Shown in pieces: positions 1 to 8,422 of a DNA stretch of 64,000 nucleotides (its first letter is position 1; the number at the start of each line of letters is the position of its first letter). Below the pieces are notes generated by a model that had not been told where the DNA came from, did no database searches, and saw nothing but the letters and a program-made list of their open reading frames with translations. The DNA is from Helicobacter_D ganmani (GTDB lineage: Bacteria; Campylobacterota; Campylobacteria; Campylobacterales; Helicobacteraceae). The DNA lies in NCBI RefSeq assembly GCF_965138225.1, contig NZ_CBCSAX010000001.1. The stretch is one strand, 5' to 3'. Both the position numbers and the translations under genes were made by a program.

Positions 1-130
1 AAAAATAAGAATTCTTATATATTGTGATTAGAAATGCCCTCTACCTAAAATCCACAATATCAATCTTACCCTTTAAACTTTTACTAGCGCAGATTTTGCA
101 TTGTAGAAAGTGAGAAGATGAGGAATCTAA

Positions 131-235
131 ATGGAAGAAGATATAAAAACCAACCCAAAAGAGGATTGGCTAGTTGGGTTTAAACATTTTATCTTATTGA
201 ATGTTCTTCGCGGACGGGGGGGATATCCGCAATGA
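131..235 (+). CDS. short ORF with G7 tract, possibly phase-variable or a gene remnant
   Basis: A 34-codon ORF begins with ATG after a purine-rich stretch (gaagatgaggaatctaa). It contains a run of seven G at 216-222 and stops at TGA shortly afterwards. One extra G would move reading into a frame that runs to TAA at 285, adding a basic tail. The tract sits in an imperfect inverted repeat (gttcttcgcgga facing tccgcaatgaagaa). I recognise no domain. It may be a hypermutable small gene, the end of a decayed gene, or chance. The rest of 1-400 is AT-rich and shows no other supported gene. Confidence 0.3.
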   Translation: MEEDIKTNPKEDWLVGFKHFILLNVLRGRGGYPQ

Positions 236-407
236 AGAAACATTACACCAAAAAGTGCAATCGGCATTTTACTCATAAATTATAAAATTAAAATAAAATT
301 TTGCAAATTTTGATAAAAAATAAAATAATTTTTATTCATTATCGTTTGATAAGTTTAGGGAAAGAAATAAAACTAAAATATAATGTGGAAAGCCTAAAGG
401 TAATAAG

Positions 408-483
408 TGGTGGCTCGAGGCGGAATCGAACCACCGACACGGAGATTTTCAGTCTCCTGCTCTACCGACTGAGCTATCGAGCC
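408..483 (-). tRNA. tRNA-Phe (anticodon GAA)
   Basis: On the minus strand a 76-nt cloverleaf is readable. The acceptor GGCTCGA pairs with TCGAGCC, followed by discriminator A and an encoded CCA. The D arm holds AGCTCAGTCGGTAGAGC. The anticodon stem GGAGA/TCTCC encloses loop CTGAAAA with anticodon GAA. The T arm contains GGTTCGATTCC. All invariant positions look normal. Confidence 0.97.
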
Positions 484-501
484 ACTTAAAGCGGAGTTGT
501 A

Positions 502-507
502 ATTCTA
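502..507 (-). promoter_or_regulatory. candidate -10 element of tRNA-Phe
   Basis: TAGAAT on the minus strand lies about 19 bp upstream of the mature tRNA 5' end in an AT-rich stretch. Campylobacterota sigma-70 promoters typically lack a clear -35 box, so only the -10 is offered. Confidence 0.35.
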
Positions 508-582
508 TCTTAAAATTTTTAATAACAACTTAAATCCTAACTCCAACATAGAATCTGTTGATACAATTTATCACAAATAAAG

Positions 583-1515
583 TTATCCTAATTTTTTCAT
601 CAAATAGGCTTGCATACCTTTCGCGCTGCAAAATGCACGCACATTTTCATAACCATAAAAAAATGCGAGCTTAAAAAATTCCTCAATTGCATATTCGTTT
701 GCCTTTTCTACTAGAATCATTCCTCCACTTCCCAATCTTTTGTGTAAAGATAAAAAATCTTTTTTACAGCGGAGATTCCAAGCTGTTTCGTCTTCTACAA
801 AAGCGCTCATTAGTTGTTCTTTGCTGATGTTGTGAAACCACATTTTTAATAGGTTTTTACTGAAATATTCGCGCACATTGAAGCGATAGGGAGCATAATG
901 TGCCAATTTTACTTTTGTTCCTTTTAAAATCTCATCTAGCTCTTTTTCATCGTGCAAAAATTCTGGGGCGGATTTGTGCAAAAGCAAAAGCCTCATAGGA
1001 TCCACTTCACTAAAACTAATTTTATATTTTTTTAAAATAAAATCTTTTATGTCAATGTATTCAAGCTCTTCTAGTTCTCCCTTGCTTGTTTTTGGCATTC
1101 TAAGCGCTTCCGCGCTTAAGTATTTAATCCATAGATTAATCGCATCTTTTGGCTCACTATCTAAAAATAAACGAATTGCCATTGCTTCATTATAGGTTCT
1201 AGGGTGAAGAAATTTTTTCACTCCACAATCTGGAAAATCTCCTACTACCTTAATTTCACTCAAGCGAGTTTTGATTCCGGCTAAACTTGGATAAAAAAAG
1301 TCAGCTTCAAAATTAATTCTTACTAACGGGTTGTTATCATAGATTAAACATTGACGCTCATTAATTGCTAGTTCAAATACAAAGTTATCCGCACTCATAT
1401 AAGGCAGAATCACTTTATCTCCGGGCTTGGTATAAGTTGAAATGATTTTTTCGCTTAAACCTAAAAAATCCCAATCAGAAATCTTGACCAATTCTTTTAG
1501 TTTTTGTGATGGCAC
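583..1515 (-). CDS. conserved hypothetical protein, possible SAM-methyltransferase-like fold
   Basis: This 310-residue protein starts at GTG, preceded by AGAAGG at good spacing. I do not recognise a named family. Near residues 38-66 it reads ILPYMSADNFVFELA followed by IYDNNPLVRI. That resembles the order of motif I and its following acidic/NPL element in amino-methyltransferases, but the glycine-rich loop is replaced. A later APYRFNVREY stretch and a C-terminal GSGGMILVE strand are compatible with a degenerate Rossmann-like methyltransferase. No signal peptide or membrane segment is seen. It is divergent from panC across an AT-rich gap. The function is not assigned and the fold suggestion is weak. 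Confidence 0.7.
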   Translation of the reverse strand: MPSQKLKELVKISDWDFLGLSEKIISTYTKPGDKVILPYMSADNFVFELAINERQCLIYDNNPLVRINFEADFFYPSLAGIKTRLSEIKVVGDFPDCGVKKFLHPRTYNEAMAIRLFLDSEPKDAINLWIKYLSAEALRMPKTSKGELEELEYIDIKDFILKKYKISFSEVDPMRLLLLHKSAPEFLHDEKELDEILKGTKVKLAHYAPYRFNVREYFSKNLLKMWFHNISKEQLMSAFVEDETAWNLRCKKDFLSLHKRLGSGGMILVEKANEYAIEEFFKLAFFYGYENVRAFCSAKGMQAYLMKKLG

Positions 1516-1640
1516 ATCAAAACCTTCTTAAGAATAAATTTTTATTAAGATTTTAGCATATTTCTATGTTTTTTTATTTATTTTTTAACTCTCTCATCGC
1601 ATAATTCGCGCTTCATTTCCTAAGAATTTAAAGGAATCGT

Positions 1641-2486
1641 ATGCAAATATTCACCACTACGCAAGATTTGCGCACCTTTATCTGTCAATTTAAATCTCAA
1701 AATCCTCAAAAAATAATCGGCTTAGTTCCGACAATGGGAGCTTTACATAAAGGGCATTTATCCCTGATAGAAGCAAGTCTTACAGTCTGTGATTGCACTA
1801 TTGTTTCTATTTTTGTCAATCCAACACAATTTGGAGAAAACGAGGATTTTAATCAATATCCTCGCAAAAAAGAAGCTGATTTGCACATTTGTGCTAAAGC
1901 GGGTGTAGAGATTGTCTTTATGCCCGAAGTTTCCCAAATGTATCCGTTAGATTCCACCTTGCAAACAACTTTCAACGCTCCTGCAGCAATGGCAAATGTG
2001 CTAGAGGGCAAAACGCGACAAGGACACTTTAATGGCGTGCTTCAAGTTGTTTTAAAGCTTTTCAATCTTGTGCGTCCGGACAAGGCATTTTTTGGGCGTA
2101 AGGACGCGCAACAATTACTCATTATTCAAAAAATGGTGCAGGATTTATTTTTACCTTTAGAGATTGTGCCTTGTCCTATTGTCCGTAACGAAGAAGGGCT
2201 AGCATTAAGCTCACGCAATGCGTATTTAAGTCCAAGCGGAATCACACAGGCTTTACGAATTTCAGCTTCTTTAAATGCCGTAACTAAAGCAATTATGCGT
2301 GGCATTAAAGATTCTTATGAGTTAAAAAGAATTGCTTTAGAGGTGCTAGAGGGATTAGAGGTAGAATATCTTGTCATTGTCAATCACGAATTACAAAATA
2401 TAGAGCAAATTCAAAAAAATTCTACCTTGATTCTCGTTGTAGTGCGAATTGAAGGGATTCGCTTATTAGATAATTTATGGTTTTAA
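1641..2486 (+). CDS. panC: pantothenate synthetase
   Basis: PanC joins pantoate and beta-alanine, using ATP through a pantoyl-adenylate, in the last step of cytoplasmic pantothenate synthesis. The 281 residues match the usual family length. The nucleotide-binding HIGH-type motif is visible as PTMGALHKGHLSL near residue 30. FVNPTQFGENEDF, GKTRQGHFNGV, FFGRKDAQQL and the late SSRN motif follow in the expected order. The ATG lies after AAAGGAA. panD and panB are not in the window. The next gene is the flippase 82 bp away. Confidence 0.97.
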   Translation: MQIFTTTQDLRTFICQFKSQNPQKIIGLVPTMGALHKGHLSLIEASLTVCDCTIVSIFVNPTQFGENEDFNQYPRKKEADLHICAKAGVEIVFMPEVSQMYPLDSTLQTTFNAPAAMANVLEGKTRQGHFNGVLQVVLKLFNLVRPDKAFFGRKDAQQLLIIQKMVQDLFLPLEIVPCPIVRNEEGLALSSRNAYLSPSGITQALRISASLNAVTKAIMRGIKDSYELKRIALEVLEGLEVEYLVIVNHELQNIEQIQKNSTLILVVVRIEGIRLLDNLWF

Positions 2487-2567
2487 TTTTGCCTCTTATT
2501 GGGATTCTGCTCTTTAAGGCACAAATTGGTAAAATAATGCCATTTATTCTTTAAAGTCTCATAGGTT

Positions 2568-4256
2568 ATGTTTTCAAAACTTAGATTTATCCTATCGCAC
2601 CAAGACCAACATTACATTTATGGAATGCTACTACTCTCCTTGTTAGTGTCCTTAATTGAACTCATTGGAATCTCTGCAATCGCTCCTTTTATCGCTGTGG
2701 CAAGTGATTTTAGCTTAATTGAAAGTAAAACTTATTTTGCCTTTGTTTATCATTTTTTACATTTTGATTCTCCTTATGAATTTGTTTTGTGTTTTGGCAT
2801 TGTTTTATTGGTGTTTTATGTCTTCCGTAGTTTGATTAATCTCCTCTATCAACATCTTTTAGCGCGTTTTACCTTTGGACGCTATCATTTGATTGTGGAG
2901 AGATTGTTTAGGAATTATTTGGACATTAATTATGAGGATTTCATTACAAAAAATACAAGCCATTTAACCAAAACCATTACAACAGAAGCACATAATTTTA
3001 CTATCTTACTTGCTGCTTTTTTGTTTATGACTTCCGAAGTTTTCGTTGTGCTTTTAATTTATGGCACTTTATTATTTGTGGATTTCAAAATTACGCTTGG
3101 CTTGACCTTCGTCTTAGCGATTTTGGGATTCCTTCTAGCGCGAGGAATTGCATTAAAAATCAAAAAGCAAGGACGAGAAAAGGAATCGCATCAAAAAACT
3201 TTTTTTGAAACACTTAGCTCAAGTTTTGGGAATTACAAAATCATCAAACTTCAAAGTGATTCCGACTCCATTTGGCGGAATTTTTCAAACTCTTTAGAGG
3301 GATATTCTTTGGCGAATATCAAAAATCAAACTTTTTTTCATATTCCGCGCTTGAGCTTGGAAGCACTTGGCTTTTGTATGATGATTCTTGTTGTGTTATA
3401 TTTGTTAATTCAAAACCCCAACAATGTAACAGGTTATTTGCCCTTATTGTCTATGTATGTGTTAGCACTCTATCGCCTTTTGCCCTCTATCAACCGTATT
3501 TTGGATTCTTACAATAAGATTCTTTTTAATTTTCGCTCCTTAGAAATCATTTATCAAGACTTAAAAATGCAAACCCAAGATTTAGGGGAAGAAGAAGTCA
3601 AATTTGAACGAGAAATTAGACTAGAAAAGCTCTCTTTTGGCTATCAACAAAAATGCGTGTTACAAGAAATCAATCTTACCATTTGCAAGGGAGAAAAAGT
3701 CGCGTTTATCGGAGAATCAGGAAGTGGAAAAAGCACTTTAGTAGATTGCATCATTGGCTTGCTTTGTCCTCAAAATGGTGGTATTTGGATAGATGATGTT
3801 AAACTAGAGAAAACAAATCTAAAAAGTTGGCGTAAAAAGATAGGCTATATTCCACAAAATGTTTATTTATTTAGTGGAAATGTAGCGGACAATGTCGCCT
3901 TTGGAAGAGAATTGGATAAAGAAAAAATTATCTCTTGTCTAAAAAGTGCCAAAATTTATGAGTTTTTGCAAACCAAAGAGGGCTTAGAAACACAAGTAGG
4001 GGATGGCGGAATCGCACTAAGCGGGGGGCAAAAACAACGCATTGCGATTGCGCGCGCACTCTATGGAGAACCAGAGATTCTTGTGTTAGATGAAGCTACA
4101 AGCGCGCTAGATACAGAAGTGGAAGCAAGAATTATGGAAGAAATTTATAAGATTGCAAAGGACAAAACCTTGCTTATCATCGCACACCGCTTAAGCACGA
4201 TTGAACATTGCGATTCTATCTATCGCCTACAAAATGGCACTTTGAAGCTAGTTTAG
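2568..4256 (+). CDS. pglK: PglK-like ABC flippase for lipid-linked oligosaccharide
   Basis: This 562-residue protein is a half-size ABC exporter with about six N-terminal membrane helices (residues ~15-320) and a C-terminal ATPase. Walker A GESGSGKST (~residue 380), Q-loop IPQNVYLF, signature LSGGQKQR, Walker B ILVLDEATSALD and H-loop IIAHR are all intact. Length, the FYVFRSLIN and LARFTFGRYH segments and the C-terminus closely resemble Campylobacter PglK (WlaB) as I remember it. PglK flips undecaprenyl-pyrophosphate-linked heptasaccharide to the periplasm for protein N-glycosylation. Glycosyltransferase genes downstream support the assignment. The oligosaccharyltransferase PglB is not in this window. 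A different polysaccharide lipid flippase remains possible. Confidence 0.85.
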   Translation: MFSKLRFILSHQDQHYIYGMLLLSLLVSLIELIGISAIAPFIAVASDFSLIESKTYFAFVYHFLHFDSPYEFVLCFGIVLLVFYVFRSLINLLYQHLLARFTFGRYHLIVERLFRNYLDINYEDFITKNTSHLTKTITTEAHNFTILLAAFLFMTSEVFVVLLIYGTLLFVDFKITLGLTFVLAILGFLLARGIALKIKKQGREKESHQKTFFETLSSSFGNYKIIKLQSDSDSIWRNFSNSLEGYSLANIKNQTFFHIPRLSLEALGFCMMILVVLYLLIQNPNNVTGYLPLLSMYVLALYRLLPSINRILDSYNKILFNFRSLEIIYQDLKMQTQDLGEEEVKFEREIRLEKLSFGYQQKCVLQEINLTICKGEKVAFIGESGSGKSTLVDCIIGLLCPQNGGIWIDDVKLEKTNLKSWRKKIGYIPQNVYLFSGNVADNVAFGRELDKEKIISCLKSAKIYEFLQTKEGLETQVGDGGIALSGGQKQRIAIARALYGEPEILVLDEATSALDTEVEARIMEEIYKIAKDKTLLIIAHRLSTIEHCDSIYRLQNGTLKLV

Positions 4257-4401
4257 GCTTTGACTGCACTTAATGCAACAAGTTGATTGCTCTAAGATTC
4301 TACCAAACTTCAAATAAATCTTAATCTTAAATTTATATATATTTGAATCCATATAACTAAAAGTTATATAATCCACAACTTAATTATTTATTTGGGGTGC
4401 A

Positions 4402-4818
4402 GACCCTCTTAACACACTAAGAATCTTTTGGACGCCAACAGAAAAATGGCGGACATCGTAATCCTTACAACAAGCTCTTATGAGAGAGATGACTTGACGA
4501 TGGCGGGAGATTATTCTAATATGCAAATTGTGTTGATGAAATAAGCAGTAGAGCCTTTTGAAGGGAGTCGTGATGATTATGTGATTTTCTCTGACTTGTG
4601 CAGAGAGTATGGCGAGAAAGTGTATAATGCCTATACCAAGAATGGCAAAAGTGCGAAAGATTTTATCAAAAAATATTACAAAGTTCCTTGCGCCAAACAC
4701 ACTCCTATGGTAGTGAGTTTGCTGCGCCAATGCCAAGCTTTGATGAATTTTTGAAGAAAAATACACAAGAGAATTACCTGAAATTAGCGCATTTGGTGAG
4801 CCAAAAATCAAAGATTAA
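4402..4818 (+). pseudogene. remnant of molybdopterin oxidoreductase (BisC/TorA/DMSO reductase type)
   Basis: Only the C-terminal part of a periplasmic-type S- or N-oxide reductase is left, spread over frames. DPLNTLRIFWTPTEK is followed after a frame change by KMADIVILTTSSYERDD and AGDYSNMQIVLMK. An in-frame TAA precedes AVEPFEGSRDDYVIFSDL and CREYGEKVYNAYTKNG. A further shift leads to AAPMPSFDEFLKKN and another to EISAFGEPKIKD and a stop. The YERDD, VEP.GESRDD and PSFDEF words are characteristic of the family. With at least three frameshifts and one nonsense codon the gene is dead. It separates the flippase from the glycosyltransferases, suggesting an old insertion or rearrangement in the glycan locus. 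Confidence 0.85.
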
Positions 4819-4830
4819 TTTAGAATCCCA

Positions 4831-4861
4831 CAAGGATAAGCCAATATTTTGCTTATCCTTG
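4831..4861 (+). terminator. perfect 11-bp hairpin after the pseudogene
   Basis: Stem caaggataagc pairs perfectly with gcttatccttg around a 9-nt loop caatatttt. There is no strong U-tract, so termination strength is uncertain. It follows directly on the decayed oxidoreductase gene and probably was its terminator. Confidence 0.5.
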
Positions 4862-4969
4862 TAGTTTAGGATTCATCTTATTGTTTTTGATTCCTTGTTT
4901 TTAACTCTCATTATTTCTTAATAAAATTAAAATGTGCTTTTGGTAAAATTAAAATTTGAATAAAAAGTG

Positions 4970-4975
4970 TAAAAT
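4970..4975 (+). promoter_or_regulatory. candidate -10 of the glycosyltransferase operon
   Basis: TAAAAT preceded by TG-N lies in an AT-rich gap 65 bp before the likely ATG of the first glycosyltransferase. It would start a transcript covering the three glycosyltransferases and perhaps the methyltransferase and HAD genes. Confidence 0.35.
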
Positions 4976-5040
4976 AACAAAGGTAAATGTTGTGTTTTGG
5001 TGTTTTTAGCCGATATTGCAAACAAAAAGGAGATTGGGTA

Positions 5041-6036
5041 ATGGAAAATTTCAAAGAATTTAACATCAAAGACCTACCACAAGAATTTAGCGAAAAACTC
5101 CTTAGTGAGATTCCAGATAACCCAAATTTCCCAAAAGTTAGCGTGATTTTGACAACTTACAATCGTGAATATTTTTTTACAGAATCCATTGAAAGCATTT
5201 TAGACCAAGATTATCCTAACTTAGAAATTATCGTAAGTGATGATGGTTCAGAGGACAACACCTTTAGCATTGCAAGCGAATATGCAAAAGATAATCCCCA
5301 TATCAAAGTTGTGCGCAACGCAAGAACGCGTGGAAGTGCAGGGAATCGCAACAATGGTTTAGATTATGCAAGTGGCGAACTTTTATTGCTTTTAGATGAT
5401 GATGATTTATTATTTAAAGAAGCTATTTCGCAAATGGTAGAAGTCTATTTGCGCTTTGATAAACAATATGGTATTATCATCGCAAATTGCACAAGAAGTG
5501 ATGACGGATTCCTCTCAGGACAAGGACTAGACGAATCGCGTGAAATTAGTTTCCAAGAAGTGCTTGCGGGGTGTTTAGACGGAGAGTTTGTAACTTTGTT
5601 TGAGCGCAAACTACTTGGACAGAGGAGATTTAATGAAAATTTACAAAGAGGCAATATGGGGCTTTTATGGCTAAAACTCCACAAACAGCGTCCGTGCTAT
5701 TATATTCATAAGCCTTTGAAATTTTATAGAATCCACGCAGAATCTCTCACGCAGAGCTTGAAATATAAGCCTTTGGAAATGGTAAAAAATTATGAGCAAG
5801 ATATTTTGCTTTTTTATAAAGAACGTTTGAAATATTGTCCCGCACATTTAGCTAAGCTCTGTGCCACAGCAGCATTACTTTACCGACAAGGAGGGAACCG
5901 CAAAAAGGCATTTAAAAAGATTCTACAAAGTCTAGCAATCTATCCAAATTGGCTTGCATTGCAGGTTTTTGCTTGTCTTTTTTTGCCTATTTCTTTCTTG
6001 CCAAAACTAAAAATTCGTCAGAGGGTAGAGAAATAA
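5041..6036 (+). CDS. family 2 glycosyltransferase
   Basis: This 331-residue GT-A glycosyltransferase probably transfers an activated sugar to the lipid-linked glycan at the inner face of the inner membrane. The domain starts near residue 35 with VSVILTTYNRE. It continues with IVSDDGSEDNT, the RGSAGNRNNGLDYASGE segment and the metal-binding LLDDDD run near residue 118. The C-terminal third is basic and helical with a hydrophobic stretch near the end. I start it at the ATG preceded by AAAAAGGAG rather than an upstream in-frame ATG 54 bp earlier that lacks a ribosome site. It resembles PglI-type glucosyltransferases, but the sugar cannot be read from sequence. Four bases separate it from the next gene. 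Confidence 0.85.
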   Translation: MENFKEFNIKDLPQEFSEKLLSEIPDNPNFPKVSVILTTYNREYFFTESIESILDQDYPNLEIIVSDDGSEDNTFSIASEYAKDNPHIKVVRNARTRGSAGNRNNGLDYASGELLLLLDDDDLLFKEAISQMVEVYLRFDKQYGIIIANCTRSDDGFLSGQGLDESREISFQEVLAGCLDGEFVTLFERKLLGQRRFNENLQRGNMGLLWLKLHKQRPCYYIHKPLKFYRIHAESLTQSLKYKPLEMVKNYEQDILLFYKERLKYCPAHLAKLCATAALLYRQGGNRKKAFKKILQSLAIYPNWLALQVFACLFLPISFLPKLKIRQRVEK

Positions 6037-6040
6037 TTCA

Positions 6041-7249
6041 ATGAAAAAAATTAAAATCTTATTAGCAATTCGGTCTTTAAATTTTGGTGGAGCGGAGAGG
6101 CAATGGGTGCTTCTTGCGCAAGAGCTCGCCAAGCGTTCGGAGGTAGATTTGCGTCTTTGCACGCTTTATGGTGGCGGACGCCTAGAATATGAAATTACAG
6201 GGATTCCACATATTTGTTTGCATAAGAAAGGGCGCAAAGATATTGGATTTTTGTTGCGCTATCGTAAAGTGATTAAAGATTTCCGACCGGATTGTATTTA
6301 TGCCTTTATGCCTGAAATGAATATTTTTAGCCTTTTTTGTGGTGCATTTTTGGGCGCAAAAGTAGTTTTTGGATTCCGTTCAAGTGCGATTAATTTAAAC
6401 AATCTCTCCCTTGCTTCTAAGCTATATTTTTATACACAGAAACTCTTAAGTCGTTTTGCTGATGCAATTCTTTGTAATTCCTATGATGCACTTAGCTTTT
6501 ATCAAAAAAAGGGCTATTATATGAAAAAAGCATTAGTGGTTTATAATGGGATTGATACGACGCGATTCCACCCTAGAGAGATTACAAGATTCAAAAAAGA
6601 ACTTGGAATTCAAGAGGACGCATTTGTTTTTGGAATCGTCGCACGAATGGATAAAGTCAAAGATTATCCGCTTTTTGCACGCACTGCAAAGGAAATGATA
6701 GAATATTCTAGAACACAACAAGGTGTAGAGGTTACTTTCATCTCTCTTGGAAAATGCGAAGAAAAAATCCTAAAAGACTGCCTAAAGATTCTAGGGGATA
6801 CACAACGCAATGTCCTATTTTTAGGAGCAAAAAATGATGTGGAAGCCTATTATCCACTTTTTGATTGTATCCTTTCTACTTCTTATACGGAAAGTTTTTC
6901 AAACTCTATTGCGGAGGGAATGGCGTGTGGTTGTGTGCCAATCGTAAGTGATGTGGGTGAGAGTAAAGTTATTGCGGATTTTGGACAAAATGCCTATGCG
7001 TTTCTTTTCCCTCCAAAAGACGATAAAAGCGCGTTAGAATGCCTAAAATCTCTCTACACCTTGCAGCATTCAGACAAGCTAGAATCCCTCAAAGCACAAT
7101 CGCGTGCGCAGATTGTAGAAAAATTTAGCGTAGATTCTATGGTTTGCACAACTTTAAAGATTCTGACTTCTCTTGCGCAATCTGTTAGTATAGAAATTTT
7201 AAAAGTAGAATTGCACAACAACAATGAGACAAAATCTCCAAAGGATTAA
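6041..7249 (+). CDS. family 4 glycosyltransferase (GT-B)
   Basis: This 402-residue retaining GT-B enzyme has the N-terminal acceptor-domain motif LNFGGAERQW (~residue 13). The donor-domain signature is GIVARMDKVKDYPLF, followed by the E-x7-E-like TESFSNSIAEGMACG. No signal peptide is present, so it acts in the cytoplasm, probably on undecaprenyl-linked glycan. It belongs to the same operon as its two neighbours (gaps of 4 and 9 bp). It is of the PglA/PglH/PglJ kind in architecture, but I cannot say which sugar it adds. The last ~20 residues are low-complexity and variable-looking. Confidence 0.87.
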   Translation: MKKIKILLAIRSLNFGGAERQWVLLAQELAKRSEVDLRLCTLYGGGRLEYEITGIPHICLHKKGRKDIGFLLRYRKVIKDFRPDCIYAFMPEMNIFSLFCGAFLGAKVVFGFRSSAINLNNLSLASKLYFYTQKLLSRFADAILCNSYDALSFYQKKGYYMKKALVVYNGIDTTRFHPREITRFKKELGIQEDAFVFGIVARMDKVKDYPLFARTAKEMIEYSRTQQGVEVTFISLGKCEEKILKDCLKILGDTQRNVLFLGAKNDVEAYYPLFDCILSTSYTESFSNSIAEGMACGCVPIVSDVGESKVIADFGQNAYAFLFPPKDDKSALECLKSLYTLQHSDKLESLKAQSRAQIVEKFSVDSMVCTTLKILTSLAQSVSIEILKVELHNNNETKSPKD

Positions 7250-7258
7250 GTTGTTACG

Positions 7259-8413
7259 ATGAAACTTGTGATTTTGCTTTATTCTTTGGGGGCTGGAGGA
7301 GCGGAACGCATTACCTCACTTTTGTTGGAGAATCTGGCAAAGGAATATGCAATCACGCTTGTTTTGCTGGAGGATATTCAGCATTATCCTCTAAATGTGC
7401 AAAAAATCATTTTGGGGCGGAATCGCACCACAGAAAGCGGGATTAAAAAACTCCTCAAACTTCCTTTGCTTGCATTCAAATATTATAAGGTGATTCAAGA
7501 TTGTGAGATTTCACTTTCTTTAATGACACGTCCAAACTATATTAATATTCTAGCAGGTATGCTTTGCAAATTAACACGCAAAAGCCCTAAAATCTTAATT
7601 TGTGAGCGAAGCTATCCAAGCAAGCAATATGGTTATTCCAATCTTTCCTCTACGATAAATCGCAAGTTGATTACATTGCTTTACAACAAAGCAGATAAAA
7701 TCAGTGCAAATTCTCCACAAAATCTCGCGGACTTGGTAGAAAATTTTGGAATCGCACAAAAGAAAATCACCTTGCTTTTAAACTTTTTTGATTTAAACAA
7801 AATCAATGCACAAAGTCGTGAGGATTCCACATTAAAGGAGCAAATCTTGTCAAGCAAAGCGCGTGGGAGATTTGCTTTTGTCAGTATTGGGCGACTAGAT
7901 AGCGGTAAAAATCATCGCTTGCTTGTGGATTGTATGCAATACTTTAAGGACAAGGCGGATTTGTTTATCTTTGGCGAGGGAGAGAAAAGAAACGAGCTAG
8001 AAGCACAGATTTTGAGCTTGGGTTTAGAATCTTGTGTGCATTTGCTCGGACGCACTCCAAACCCTTACGCGCCTTTGAGCGTTGCAGATTGTTTCGTGTT
8101 TGCTTCCAATCACGAGGGTTTTCCTAATGTGCTTGTAGAATCCCTCGCACTTGGGATTCCACTTTTGACAACTGATTGTGCGCCCAAAGAGATTTTAGAG
8201 CCACTCGGCGAATTTATAGACAATCAAAAGCATTGTGAAATTTGCAAAGGAGGCATTCTTGTCCCCCTTAATGACAAAGAGGCTTTTAGCGAAGCTATGC
8301 GCTTTATTTATGCGCAACCCCATTTTTTCTCTCCAAGCAATCTCCAATCTCAAGCACGTAAATTTGCCATAGAATCGCAACTACCGCACTATAAGCAATG
8401 GATTTTTGAATAA
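7259..8413 (+). CDS. family 4 glycosyltransferase, PglJ/PglH-like
   Basis: This 384-residue GT-B glycosyltransferase has N-terminal YSLGAGGAERITSLL, donor-site SIGRLDSGKNHRLL, then GEGEKRNELEAQI, NPYAPL and NHEGFPNVLVESLALG. The start (LYSLGAGGAER), the KLPLLAFKY segment and the MTRPNYINI segment are very like C. jejuni PglJ, which adds GalNAc to the growing lipid-linked heptasaccharide. With PglK nearby this supports an N-linked glycan pathway. PglH is the alternative subfamily. It lies in the operon with the preceding transferase, and the methyltransferase gene follows 9 bp later. Confidence 0.85.
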   Translation: MKLVILLYSLGAGGAERITSLLLENLAKEYAITLVLLEDIQHYPLNVQKIILGRNRTTESGIKKLLKLPLLAFKYYKVIQDCEISLSLMTRPNYINILAGMLCKLTRKSPKILICERSYPSKQYGYSNLSSTINRKLITLLYNKADKISANSPQNLADLVENFGIAQKKITLLLNFFDLNKINAQSREDSTLKEQILSSKARGRFAFVSIGRLDSGKNHRLLVDCMQYFKDKADLFIFGEGEKRNELEAQILSLGLESCVHLLGRTPNPYAPLSVADCFVFASNHEGFPNVLVESLALGIPLLTTDCAPKEILEPLGEFIDNQKHCEICKGGILVPLNDKEAFSEAMRFIYAQPHFFSPSNLQSQARKFAIESQLPHYKQWIFE

Positions 8414-8422
8414 GGAAACACA

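Noticed and set aside
301..489. 62-codon plus-strand ORF
   Set aside because: It runs antisense through the tRNA-Phe gene and has no family resemblance.
4021..4030. G6 run in the pglK-like gene as a phase switch
   Set aside because: It encodes the conserved LSGGQ signature of ABC ATPases and is short; codon constraint explains it.
4380..4811. 143-codon minus-strand ORF
   Set aside because: It is the antisense shadow of the decayed molybdopterin oxidoreductase, whose family motifs are on the plus strand.
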